From Lachnospiraceae bacterium (GTDB lineage: Bacteria > Bacillota_A > Clostridia > Lachnospirales > Lachnospiraceae), in NCBI GenBank assembly GCA_017996675.1, contig JAGOGN010000016.1:1-15773 (forward strand): a DNA stretch of 15,773 nt. Direction: 5' to 3'. Shown here piece after piece: positions 7,104 to 13,565 of the stretch. The position numbers and the translations under genes were made by a program. Numbering within the stretch: the stretch's first letter is position 1; each line of letters begins with the position of its first letter. The notes below the pieces were generated by a model, which was not told the origin of the DNA, searched no databases, and saw nothing but the letters and a program-made list of their open reading frames with translations.

Positions 7104-7990
7104 TATTCTCTACCTCCACAGCCACCATTAGGTGCATGATGTGTGTCTCCTTCGATTGTACGTAACTGCACACGTCCTTCGTGAGTTTTGTACATCTGCT
7201 GTCTTTTCATAGCTTCATCGAAATTAACTTTATGTCCATCAAATTCAGGTCCATCAACACAGGCAAATTTAATTTCATCACCAATTGTCAATCGACATGC
7301 GCCACACATTCCTGTTCCATCAACCATAACTGGATTCATGGAAACGATTGTTGGCAATTCTAATTTTTTAGTTAAAAGACATACAAATTTCATCATGATC
7401 ATTGGTCCGATTGCCACACATACATCATAATGATTTCCGTTTGCTACAAGCTCTTCAATCATGGTTGTAACTAAACCTGCATGACCATAACTTCCGTCAT
7501 CGGTACAAACATATAAATTGCCTGCCACTGCCTTCATTTCATCTTCTAAAATGAGCATTTCTTTATTCTTTGCACCTACAATAACATCAACATCAATGCC
7601 ATTTTCGTGCATCCATTTTACCTGTGGGTATACTGGAGCTGTTCCAACTCCACCTGCTACAAATAAGATTTTCTTCTTCGCTGTCTCTTCTTTTCCATCT
7701 GTTACTAATTCAGATGGTACTCCTAATGGGCCTACGAAATCCGCAAAAGAATCTCCTTCTTTAAACTCAGCCATCATTTCTGTTGAAGTTCCAATTGTCT
7801 GGAAAACGATGGTAACAGTCTCATCTTCACGACTGTAATCACAAATAGTAAGCGGAATACGCTCACCTTTCTCGTCAACTTTAACGATGACGAACTGTCC
7901 TGGCAAACATGATTTCGCAACTCTAGGTGCTTTCACGTCCATATAAAAAATCTTATCTGCCAACTTACGGACTTTCACTATTGGATACAT
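7103..7990 (-). CDS. nfnA: NfnA: small FAD/[2Fe-2S] subunit of NADH-dependent ferredoxin:NADP+ oxidoreductase
   Basis: This is the NADH-side subunit of the NfnAB complex, related to dihydroorotate dehydrogenase electron-transfer subunit PyrK and SudB. The product is 295 residues. RIPLTICDYS (about 44-53) is the FAD-binding segment of the ferredoxin reductase fold. FVAGGVGTAPVYPQ (about 110-123) is the nucleotide-binding segment. The C-terminal MVDGTGMCGACRL with a later FACVDG gives Asp224, Cys229, Cys232 and Cys244, the one-Asp, three-Cys ligand pattern known for the NfnA [2Fe-2S] cluster. The start is the ATG at 7990, seven bases after AGGAGG; a longer reading frame begins upstream at 8038 but reads through the ribosome site. 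It overlaps nfnB by one base. Absence of pyrD next to it argues against a PyrK role. Confidence 0.87.
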   Translation of the reverse strand: MYPIVKVRKLADKIFYMDVKAPRVAKSCLPGQFVIVKVDEKGERIPLTICDYSREDETVTIVFQTIGTSTEMMAEFKEGDSFADFVGPLGVPSELVTDGKEETAKKKILFVAGGVGTAPVYPQVKWMHENGIDVDVIVGAKNKEMLILEDEMKAVAGNLYVCTDDGSYGHAGLVTTMIEELVANGNHYDVCVAIGPMIMMKFVCLLTKKLELPTIVSMNPVMVDGTGMCGACRLTIGDEIKFACVDGPEFDGHKVNFDEAMKRQQMYKTHEGRVQLRTIEGDTHHAPNGGCGGRE

Positions 7991-7997
7991 AACCTTT

Positions 7998-8003
7998 CCT
8001 CCT
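7998..8003 (-). promoter_or_regulatory. Ribosome binding site deciding the nfnA start
   Basis: AGGAGG lies seven bases before the ATG at 7990. The next upstream ATG (8038) has no such site, and its extra 16 residues do not resemble the family N-terminus, which begins close to MYPIVKVRKLADKIF. Confidence 0.75.
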
Positions 8004-8037
8004 ATTAATCCTTGCTTTCCCCTTGCACATATATCCA

Positions 8038-8057
8038 CTATATATATTTATATATAG
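8038..8057. repeat. AT-rich palindrome in the nfnA leader
   Basis: CTATATATA (8038-8046) and TATATATAG (8049-8057) are perfect 9-base inverted arms around two T residues. It lies between the putative nfnA -10 and its ribosome site, roughly +20 to +40 of the transcript. It could be an operator or a weak leader hairpin; simple AT sequence makes chance formation possible. Confidence 0.4.
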
Positions 8058-8082
8058 CAAACTCCCTTCACGCGCTGATGGT

Positions 8083-8091
8083 ATTATAACA
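8083..8091 (-). promoter_or_regulatory. Extended -10 promoter of nfnAB
   Basis: On the minus strand TGT followed by TATAAT (8088-8083) is a perfect -10 with a TGN extension. No good -35 is found 16-18 bases upstream. The start point would be near 8076, giving a leader of about 85 bases. Confidence 0.5.
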
Positions 8092-8153
8092 AATATCCTT
8101 TAAAAATGCTAGAATTATTCTCACAAATATTCCAAAGCTATATAGCATGGTAA

Positions 8154-8185
8154 ATGGCTAACAAATATTTCCATCTGCTAGCCAT
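8154..8185 (-). terminator. Stem-loop after ctfB, possible weak terminator
   Basis: On the minus strand, 8185-8174 can pair with 8165-8154 over 12 bp including two G-U pairs, with an 8-base loop. It begins 14 bases after the ctfB stop. The U-tract after it is short (TTTA), so it may be a leaky terminator or an mRNA-stabilising hairpin, letting some ctfAB transcription reach nfnAB. Confidence 0.45.
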
Positions 8186-8198
8186 GAGAATTGAACTG

Positions 8199-8858
8199 TT
8201 ATTCTAGTACAGGCATGATTTTCAAGTCTGCAGGAACAATTAACTGTGCCTCTGTCTGAGCCTGAACTTCTTCTACTGTAATTCCCGGTGCAATCTCCAT
8301 TAATTCAAACCCCTGGTTCGTAACATGAATTACACATAATTCTGTAACGATGTAATTTACACATTTTATTGCGGTTGCAGGTAAGGTAATGTTTTTCAAT
8401 AATTTTACGTCACCTTTTTGTGTATGTGTTGTTGCAATAATTACTTCTTTCGCACCAACAACCAAATCCATTGCTCCACCCATACCAGGCATCATCTTAC
8501 CTGGAACTGTGTGACTTGCAAGGTTTCCCTTTTCATCTACCTGTAATGCTCCAAGTACAGTTACATCAACATGTCCTCCTCGGATAATTCCAAAAGAGAC
8601 AGTTGAATCAAAATACATTGCTCCTGGTTTTACTAAAACTGGCTGTCCGCCAGAGTTGCTTACATCCTTATCAATTTCACCTTCTAGTGCAACTCGATCC
8701 ATTCCTAAAATACCATTTTCAGATTGGATAAATACTTCTATCCCTTCTGGTATATAATCACCTACCATTGTTGGAAGGCCGATTCCTAAATTTACAACAT
8801 CGCCATCATTTAAAAACATTGCCACACGATTTGCGATTATTTCTTTTGCTGAAGCCAT
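8199..8858 (-). CDS. ctfB: CoA-transferase subunit B (acetate/butyrate-acetoacetate type)
   Basis: This is the beta subunit of a class I 3-oxoacid CoA-transferase, which swaps CoA between an acyl-CoA and a free carboxylate through an enzyme glutamyl-CoA thioester. The product is 219 residues, usual for AtoA/CtfB. The catalytic Glu47 is in the motif SENGILGM (46-53). NLGIGLPTMV (23-32) and a glycine-rich PGKMMPGMGGAMDLVVGA are also family hallmarks. The last part (THTQKGDVKLL, LPATAIKCVNYIVTEL) aligns with the family in order. The ATG overlaps the ctfA stop by one base (TAATG), so the subunits are probably made together. Substrate choice (acetoacetate, butyrate, 3-oxoadipate or another acid) cannot be settled from motifs. 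A fermentative host makes acetate/butyrate/acetoacetate transfer the likeliest. Confidence 0.9.
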   Translation of the reverse strand: MASAKEIIANRVAMFLNDGDVVNLGIGLPTMVGDYIPEGIEVFIQSENGILGMDRVALEGEIDKDVSNSGGQPVLVKPGAMYFDSTVSFGIIRGGHVDVTVLGALQVDEKGNLASHTVPGKMMPGMGGAMDLVVGAKEVIIATTHTQKGDVKLLKNITLPATAIKCVNYIVTELCVIHVTNQGFELMEIAPGITVEEVQAQTEAQLIVPADLKIMPVLE

Positions 8859-9517
8859 TATTCGTTACCTCCTACAACAATATAGTCAACCAAAGCGCCT
8901 GGAGTCATAACACAATTCGGATCAATCTCTCCAACTTCCACTAATTTCTCCGCTTCAACAATAACAGTATCAGCTGCTAAAGCCATAACGATCTGGAAAT
9001 TCTTAGTGGTTCCTCCATAATAAATATTTCCGGATTTATCAACGATGGTTCCTTTTAAGATTGCTACATCTGCTCGTAAAGGCATTTCAATTAAATATTC
9101 TTTACCATCTAACGTAATCTTTTGTTTTCCTACTTCTACTTCAGTTCCAAGTCCTGTAGGTGTTAATACACCACCAAGTCCTGTTCCACCAGAGCGAATA
9201 CGTTCAACCAAAGTTCCTTGTGGTGATAGTTCCAGTTTCAAATCTCCTTCATTGAATCTGCGACCTGTTTCTTTATTCGTTCCTACATGGCTTGCAATTG
9301 CTGCGCTTGCCTGTTTCGAAACGATCAGTTTTCCCACTCCTATTGTTTCAAATCCTGTATCATTTGCAATAACAGTCAGATTTTCTACACCAGACTCTAC
9401 GATTGCATCTACTAACAGTTCTGATGTTCCAACACCCAAAAAACCACCAACCATGAGAGTAGAACCATTCTTTACAAAGCCAGCGGCTTCTTGTGCTGTA
9501 ATAATTTTGTTCTTCAT
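8858..9517 (-). CDS. ctfA: CoA-transferase subunit A (acetate/butyrate-acetoacetate type)
   Basis: This is the alpha subunit paired with CtfB in a cytoplasmic heteromeric CoA-transferase. The product is 219 residues with the chosen start. GSTLMVGGFLGVGTSELL near residues 18-35 is the CoA-binding glycine motif of the family. Further hallmarks follow: NDTGFETIGVG, SHVGTNKETGRR, ELSPQGTLVERIRSGGTGLGG and LTPTGLGTEVE. The ATG at 9517 is chosen because AAGGAG (9524-9529) sits six bases upstream and MKNKIITAQEAAGFVKNG is the expected family N-terminus. A frame open to 9562 would add 15 residues that span the ribosome site. It has a promoter at 9565-9593 and a palindrome in its leader. The closest named relatives are AtoD, CtfA and ScoA. 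Confidence 0.9.
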   Translation of the reverse strand: MKNKIITAQEAAGFVKNGSTLMVGGFLGVGTSELLVDAIVESGVENLTVIANDTGFETIGVGKLIVSKQASAAIASHVGTNKETGRRFNEGDLKLELSPQGTLVERIRSGGTGLGGVLTPTGLGTEVEVGKQKITLDGKEYLIEMPLRADVAILKGTIVDKSGNIYYGGTTKNFQIVMALAADTVIVEAEKLVEVGEIDPNCVMTPGALVDYIVVGGNE

Positions 9518-9523
9518 TTCATG

Positions 9524-9529
9524 CTCCTT
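9524..9529 (-). promoter_or_regulatory. Ribosome binding site deciding the ctfA start
   Basis: AAGGAG lies six bases before the ATG at 9517. The upstream in-frame ATG at 9562 falls at about the predicted transcription start, which excludes it if that promoter is used. Confidence 0.7.
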
Positions 9530-9542
9530 CTCTTGTTTATTT

Positions 9543-9557
9543 AAGAAATTATTTCTT
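9543..9557. repeat. 15-base palindrome at the start of the ctfA leader
   Basis: AAGAAAT (9543-9549) and ATTTCTT (9551-9557) are perfect 7-base arms around one central base. It begins at about the predicted transcription start and so is placed like a repressor operator. The regulator is unknown. Confidence 0.45.
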
Positions 9558-9564
9558 TTCACTT

Positions 9565-9593
9565 ATTATAGTACAATCCATATAGCAATACAA
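9565..9593 (-). promoter_or_regulatory. Promoter of ctfAB
   Basis: On the minus strand TTGTAT (9593-9588) and TATAAT (9570-9565) have exactly 17 bases between them. The -10 is perfect; the -35 keeps only the TTG. The start would be near 9558. It lies after the stop of the preceding operon, for which no terminator hairpin is visible, so read-through is also possible. Confidence 0.6.
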
Positions 9594-9624
9594 CCGCTCG
9601 ATTGCACTTCTTTTCAAAACAATA

Positions 9625-10566
9625 TTAAAAATAAATTAATTCATCCTCTGGTTTATCTGCCTTTTCTACTTGTTCAATATACAAAACAGGGCCTCTTTGA
9701 TGATACTCTTTTGCAAACTCTACCTTAACGACTCCTCGTACCTTAACAAAGCTCTTATGCGGAATCTCTTCCGCTTTTGCATACTTTGCTTTAACGCCCA
9801 AAAAGGTCACGTCATCCGCACAACAGGTCATTGCAAATCTGCCTGGGATAAAGACTCCTTTTGACATTTTACCTGGTGGGTTATAAACTAATGCCAAAAA
9901 TTCAATCTTTTTTCCTGCATAATCTTTTGGATGATCCATAATATCCGTATACCAGATTGCATAATCCATATCAGAAATGACCAGTTCTTCTTTAGACATG
10001 TCATAGGGCAGTTCTTCTGGTTCATCATCAATGGTTCCATCCATTCGTTCATATACCAGCTGCGCCTTTTTATTCTGTCCTTTAATAGCCGTTCGATATT
10101 TTGTTTTTGGAGTCTCAGTTGTGCATCTGTTGAAAATAATTACATCTGCGACAAAAAGTTGTTCCATAATCAGTGGTCTCATATTTTTCAAATATTGATC
10201 AAAGGTAGATGCATCTACGCAAGCGAGACTTTGATACAGCTCACATTCATCTAAAAAACCATTTTCCAGAAGTGGACCCACTTCCCACATTCCATTATAT
10301 TCAATGAAAATCTGATCAGGTTCGAATTTTTGAATCAACTCCTGCATGACTTTTTTTTGTAGCATGCTCGGATCTTTTATCAATTCCATCGAAATCTGAT
10401 TTTTTCTCATTAACTCTTCGTCATACTCTTCTTCACCATCTTCACAAACTAGTAACAGTGTGTTGCTATTCTTTGTAAACTCTTGCTGAATTAAAGTATC
10501 TTTAATTAATTTTGTCTTTCCACTATCCATAAATCCGGTAAAAAGATAAACTGGAATCTTTTCCAT
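9625..10566 (-). CDS. Degenerate COG0523-type GTPase fused to a YcgQ-like (DUF1980/TIGR03943) C-terminal domain
   Basis: The 313-residue product has two parts. Residues 1-200 resemble the CobW/HypB/UreG nucleotide-binding fold: a P-loop GFMDSGKT at 11-18, and a Walker B-like strand IFIEYNGMW at about 87-94. It lacks the CxCC metal motif of COG0523 proteins. The usual NKxD guanine motif is replaced by FNRCTTE at about 145-151, so nucleotide specificity is uncertain. Residues 210-313 (GKKIEFLALVYNPP, then FIPGRFAMTCCADDVTFLGV near 239-258, VRGVV, and a final DELIYF) match the C-terminal domain of YcgQ-type proteins (TIGR03943/DUF1980), which normally pair with a YcgR permease. No permease is here. 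It is the third gene of an operon, 11 bases after a bona fide COG0523 GTPase, with a GGAG ribosome site just after that gene's stop. A role in metal handling is inference from domain and neighbour; the reaction is unknown. Confidence 0.8.
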   Translation of the reverse strand: MEKIPVYLFTGFMDSGKTKLIKDTLIQQEFTKNSNTLLLVCEDGEEEYDEELMRKNQISMELIKDPSMLQKKVMQELIQKFEPDQIFIEYNGMWEVGPLLENGFLDECELYQSLACVDASTFDQYLKNMRPLIMEQLFVADVIIFNRCTTETPKTKYRTAIKGQNKKAQLVYERMDGTIDDEPEELPYDMSKEELVISDMDYAIWYTDIMDHPKDYAGKKIEFLALVYNPPGKMSKGVFIPGRFAMTCCADDVTFLGVKAKYAKAEEIPHKSFVKVRGVVKVEFAKEYHQRGPVLYIEQVEKADKPEDELIYF

Positions 10567-10577
10567 CCGTCCTTCTC

Positions 10578-11663
10578 CTATTCCATTCCAAACAAACGTC
10601 TTAACTCCCGCTCGTCAATTCGTGTTCCGATTACAACTAATTTTCCTGTATATTGAGGTTTTCCACTACGTAGTTCATAATCTCCAGGTACCATATCAAA
10701 ATAAACCCAACTACCATCTTCTACAGGAACCATTCCTTTTGCTCGCAGAACTATACCTTCATAATCTTCGTCATTTGTCAGTGTGCGAACAGCTTCTTCT
10801 AGCTTATCCTTTTGGAAGATATGTGGCGTTTCGATTCCCCAACTTACAAATACATCATCCGCATGGTGATCATGTTGGCATCCGCAATCACACTCCTCAT
10901 GATCATGGTGATGATGATGTTCATGATGGTCTTCTTCATGATTGCATCCACAGCTGCACTCTTCATGATGATCGTGTTCATGATGATCGTGTTCGTGATG
11001 ATCGTGTTCATGATGGTCGTGCTCATGATGTTTGGAAACTTCATGAATAATGGATTCCATGAAATCATTTTTCTCATGTGCTGCTTCCTGAATTTGCTTA
11101 GCCGAAATCTGATTCCAATCTGTTGTGATAATCGCAGCCTTTTGATTCTTCTTTCTCATTTCCTCAACAACCGCTTCCAATTGGTCACTGGTCATTTCCT
11201 GACTTCGACTGATTAGAATTGTAGATGCATACTCAATTTGATTATTATAAAATTCTCCAAAAGCAGCCATTTGCTTTAAACATTTTTTCCCATTTACTAC
11301 AGTGTATAATCCAGCTAGCTGCACATCCATATCTTTTTCTAGCTCGATCACTGATTTCATAACATCGGAAAGTTTACCAACGCCAGATGGCTCCACTAAA
11401 ATATAGTCTGGATGATAGGTATCCACTACCTCTCGCATATTTTTTCCAAAATCTCCAACCAGTGAACAGCAAATACATCCAGAATTCATTTCAGAGACCT
11501 GCACTCCGGATTCTTCCATGAATCCACCATCAATACCGACTTCTCCAAACTCATTTTCAATCAAAACTACCTTCTTATTCTGGTACATCTCACGGATCAT
11601 TTTTTGAATTAATGTTGTCTTACCAGCACCTAAAAAACCTGATACTATCGTTATTTTTGTCAT
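10578..11663 (-). CDS. CobW/COG0523 GTPase with His/Cys-rich metal-binding insert
   Basis: COG0523 proteins are cytoplasmic G3E GTPases that act as metallochaperones, often for zinc or cobalt. The 361-residue product has a P-loop GFLGAGKT (9-16), the metal-binding GCICC (62-66) and VEPSGVG (90-96). The NKxD position reads ISRSQE (151-156), a departure from the canonical guanine motif. Residues 212-267 are a metal sponge: four copies of the pentapeptide HDHHE, then CSCGC (236-240), a His run, and CDCGC (258-262). A CobW C-terminal domain (about 278-361, ending RIDERELRRLFGM) follows. The ATG immediately follows the stop of the ABC transporter gene with no bases between, so the two are coupled. 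The metal is not identifiable; zinc is the usual guess for His-rich members. No Zur-like palindrome was found near the operon promoter. Confidence 0.92.
   Translation of the reverse strand: MTKITIVSGFLGAGKTTLIQKMIREMYQNKKVVLIENEFGEVGIDGGFMEESGVQVSEMNSGCICCSLVGDFGKNMREVVDTYHPDYILVEPSGVGKLSDVMKSVIELEKDMDVQLAGLYTVVNGKKCLKQMAAFGEFYNNQIEYASTILISRSQEMTSDQLEAVVEEMRKKNQKAAIITTDWNQISAKQIQEAAHEKNDFMESIIHEVSKHHEHDHHEHDHHEHDHHEHDHHEECSCGCNHEEDHHEHHHHHDHEECDCGCQHDHHADDVFVSWGIETPHIFQKDKLEEAVRTLTNDEDYEGIVLRAKGMVPVEDGSWVYFDMVPGDYELRSGKPQYTGKLVVIGTRIDERELRRLFGME
10962..11030 (-). repeat. 15-bp tandem repeat coding for HDHHE units
   Basis: Four full 15-base units start at 10962, 10977, 10992 and 11007, followed by a partial unit at 11022-11030. 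The first two are identical (TTCATGATGATCGTG on the plus strand); the next two differ at one base each. On the coding strand each unit encodes HDHHE, so copy changes keep the frame. This lies within the His-rich insert of the COG0523 gene. Confidence 0.92.
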
Positions 11664-13433
11664 TTAATCTTCCTCATTTCTATCATCTTTCATTTCCTGA
11701 TTTACAAACTGCATCATATAGAGTCGCTCGTAAACACCTTTTTGTTCTAACAGTTCCTGATGTGTACCCTGTTCCTGGATGCCTTCTTCTGTTAATACCA
11801 GTATTTTTTCTGCATTCTTAATTGTAGAAAGACGATGTGCAATTACAAATGTTGTTCTATTTTTTGCAAGCTTTTCTAGCGATTCTTGTACTACTTTCTC
11901 GCTTTCATTATCTAATGCACTCGTTGCTTCGTCAAAAATCAAAATCGGTGGATTTTTCAAGAATACACGAGCAATCGATAATCTTTGCTTTTGTCCACCT
12001 GAAAGCTTCACTCCACGCTGTCCGATATCCGTATCATATCCATCAGGCAGTGCCATAATGAAGTCATGCGCATTCGCATTTTTAGCAGCTTCAATGATTT
12101 CATCCATAGATGCATTTGGTTTTCCATAACTAATATTATCTTTGACACTTCCAACAAAGAGATAAACGTCCTGTTGAACAATTCCAATTTGCTGACGCAA
12201 AGACTTTAGTTTCATCGTTTTAATATCTTGTCCATCAATACAAATTTTACCGTCCGTAACATCATAAAATCTTGGAATCAAGCTACACAGTGTACTCTTT
12301 CCAACACCAGAAGCTCCAACTAAAGCGATGTACTGACCCGCTGGCACATGCAGGTTTACTTTATTTAAAACCATGTGATTTTTTTCTTCATAACCAAATG
12401 ACACATTTTCAAAGTCAATCACTCCATTGGCTGACTTCATTTCTTTCGCACCTGGGATATCTTTGATATCTGGTTCAATTGCCATAATTTCTCGAAAGCG
12501 TTCATATCCAGAATATCCATTCAAAAAAGTCTCAGCAAAATTGATCAGCTTTCTAACTGGCTCTGTAAAAATACCAATATATAAAACGAAGGTCACCAAA
12601 TCCGAAACATTCACTTCTTTGGTTGTGACAAATAATGCGCCACCCACTAAAACAACAATGGTAATGAGAGTGGTAAAAGCACCTAATCCCGCATGAAAAC
12701 CGCCCATGTACTTGTAACTGTCTCTTTTCGCATTTAAAAATCCATCATTGCCAATTAAGAATTTCTCCATCTCTACATCCTCATTCGCAAATGACTTTAC
12801 CACACGGATTCCAGATAAGTTATCCTCAATCTGACTATTAATTTCAGCTATTTTAACACGATTCTTCTTAAATGCCCGTTTCATTTTTCTATTAAAAATC
12901 GATGCATACACGATCATAAATGGAATCACGATAAACGCCAACAATGTCAATTTCAAGTCAATTTGAACAAGAATCACAAAGGAACCAATGATTTTAATCA
13001 TGGAAATCACGATATCTTCTGGTCCATGATGTAACAACTCGCTAATTTCAAATAAATCATTTGTAATTCGTGACATTAACTGTCCAACTTTTTGATTATC
13101 ATAAAATGAAAATGATAGCTTCTGCAGATGTCCAAAAATCCGAGTACGCATATCATATTCGATTTTAGCACCCATAATATGGCCATAATAAGCGATAAAG
13201 AAATTACAGAACCCTTCTACCAAAACCAAAAATAACATCACCGCGCCAATTGCAAAAATCAACTTCGCTGCTTCATTCTCGCTTCGAAATATCACATCAC
13301 TTGTTATAAAACGAACTAACAACGGAACAACCAGTGCAGTTCCTGCTCCTAACACCGCAAAAAATAAATCTGCAAAAAAAACTTTCAGGTACGGTTTATA
13401 ATAACCTGCCAGCTCTTTTAATACTTTCCACAT
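11664..13433 (-). CDS. ABC exporter half-transporter (fused membrane and ATPase domains)
   Basis: This is a 589-residue type IV (MsbA/BmrA-like) ABC exporter subunit expected to work as a dimer in the cytoplasmic membrane. The N-terminal half has about six membrane segments, for example FFADLFFAVLGAGTALVVPLLV near 19-40 and FIVIPFMIVYASIF near 167-180. The ATPase half has Walker A GASGVGKST (373-381), a Q-loop in GIVQQDVYLF, signature LSGGQKQR (477-484), Walker B ILIFDEATSALD (497-508) and H-loop IAHRLST. All catalytic residues are present, so one gene suffices for a homodimer. The start ATG at 13433 has AGGAGG seven bases upstream; the next ATG (13463) overlaps the promoter -10. Its stop abuts the ATG of the COG0523 GTPase, so they form one operon. 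The substrate (lipid, drug, peptide or metal conjugate) cannot be told from sequence. Confidence 0.93.
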   Translation of the reverse strand: MWKVLKELAGYYKPYLKVFFADLFFAVLGAGTALVVPLLVRFITSDVIFRSENEAAKLIFAIGAVMLFLVLVEGFCNFFIAYYGHIMGAKIEYDMRTRIFGHLQKLSFSFYDNQKVGQLMSRITNDLFEISELLHHGPEDIVISMIKIIGSFVILVQIDLKLTLLAFIVIPFMIVYASIFNRKMKRAFKKNRVKIAEINSQIEDNLSGIRVVKSFANEDVEMEKFLIGNDGFLNAKRDSYKYMGGFHAGLGAFTTLITIVVLVGGALFVTTKEVNVSDLVTFVLYIGIFTEPVRKLINFAETFLNGYSGYERFREIMAIEPDIKDIPGAKEMKSANGVIDFENVSFGYEEKNHMVLNKVNLHVPAGQYIALVGASGVGKSTLCSLIPRFYDVTDGKICIDGQDIKTMKLKSLRQQIGIVQQDVYLFVGSVKDNISYGKPNASMDEIIEAAKNANAHDFIMALPDGYDTDIGQRGVKLSGGQKQRLSIARVFLKNPPILIFDEATSALDNESEKVVQESLEKLAKNRTTFVIAHRLSTIKNAEKILVLTEEGIQEQGTHQELLEQKGVYERLYMMQFVNQEMKDDRNEED

Positions 13434-13440
13434 ATTATAT

Positions 13441-13446
13441 CCTCCT
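13441..13446 (-). promoter_or_regulatory. Ribosome binding site deciding the ABC transporter start
   Basis: AGGAGG lies seven bases before the ATG at 13433. The alternative ATG at 13463-13461 overlaps the -10 element and would lie upstream of the transcript start. Confidence 0.75.
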
Positions 13447-13461
13447 ATTCTATCTTTATTC

Positions 13462-13489
13462 ATTATACCATTATTGATATCTGATGCAA
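13462..13489 (-). promoter_or_regulatory. Promoter of the ABC-COG0523-COG0523/DUF1980 operon
   Basis: On the minus strand TTGCAT (13489-13484) and TATAAT (13467-13462) are 16 bases apart. The -10 is perfect and the -35 keeps TTG. The start would be near 13455, with a leader of roughly 20 bases. It is back to back with the promoter of the plus-strand LUD gene; the two -10 elements are about 70 bases apart. Confidence 0.6.
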
Positions 13490-13514
13490 GATTCTTTCCT
13501 CGAAAAAATAAATA

Positions 13515-13543
13515 TTTCTAGTACTAAAGACTTATGTTATAAT
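13515..13543 (+). promoter_or_regulatory. Promoter of the LUD-domain gene
   Basis: TATAAT at 13538-13543 is preceded by TGT, making an extended -10. TTTCTA at 13515-13520, 17 bases upstream, is a weak -35. The start would be near 13550, so the leader is only about 15 bases and begins almost at the ribosome site. Confidence 0.55.
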
Positions 13544-13550
13544 ATTGAAA

Positions 13551-13557
13551 AAGGAGG
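13551..13557 (+). promoter_or_regulatory. Ribosome binding site deciding the LUD gene start
   Basis: AAGGAGG is followed after eight bases by the ATG at 13566. An in-frame TTG at 13545 lies upstream of this site and right after the -10, so it is not a credible start. Confidence 0.8.
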
Positions 13558-13565
13558 TGTCAAAC

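Noticed and set aside
8138..8185. A 15-residue minus-strand open frame (ATG to TAG) in the ctfB-nfnA gap
   Set aside because: No ribosome site precedes it, and it coincides with the stem-loop after ctfB, so the ATG is part of the hairpin arm.
9571..9624. A terminator after the COG0523-DUF1980 gene
   Set aside because: Only short weak pairings (for example a 5-bp stem within 9590-9605) are found and none is followed by a T-run; the region is better explained by the ctfA promoter.
9045..9728. A 227-codon open frame on the plus strand
   Set aside because: It lies opposite ctfA and its promoter region, has no recognisable domain or ribosome site, and its residue pattern is what the complement of a well-supported gene gives.
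10960..11035. Short regular repeats that could suggest a CRISPR array
   Set aside because: The units are 15 bp, directly tandem with no spacers, and code for HDHHE in frame.
10622..11216. Overlapping plus-strand open frames of 134-142 codons, one very Met/Ile-rich and one His/Asp-rich
   Set aside because: Both are readings of the antisense of the CobW gene; the odd composition comes from the 15-bp His repeat on the other strand.
13434..13565. A possible Zur box in the divergent region upstream of the metal-linked operon
   Set aside because: No palindrome resembling the known Bacillus-type Zur operator is seen; only short AT-rich symmetry (AAATATTT) is present.
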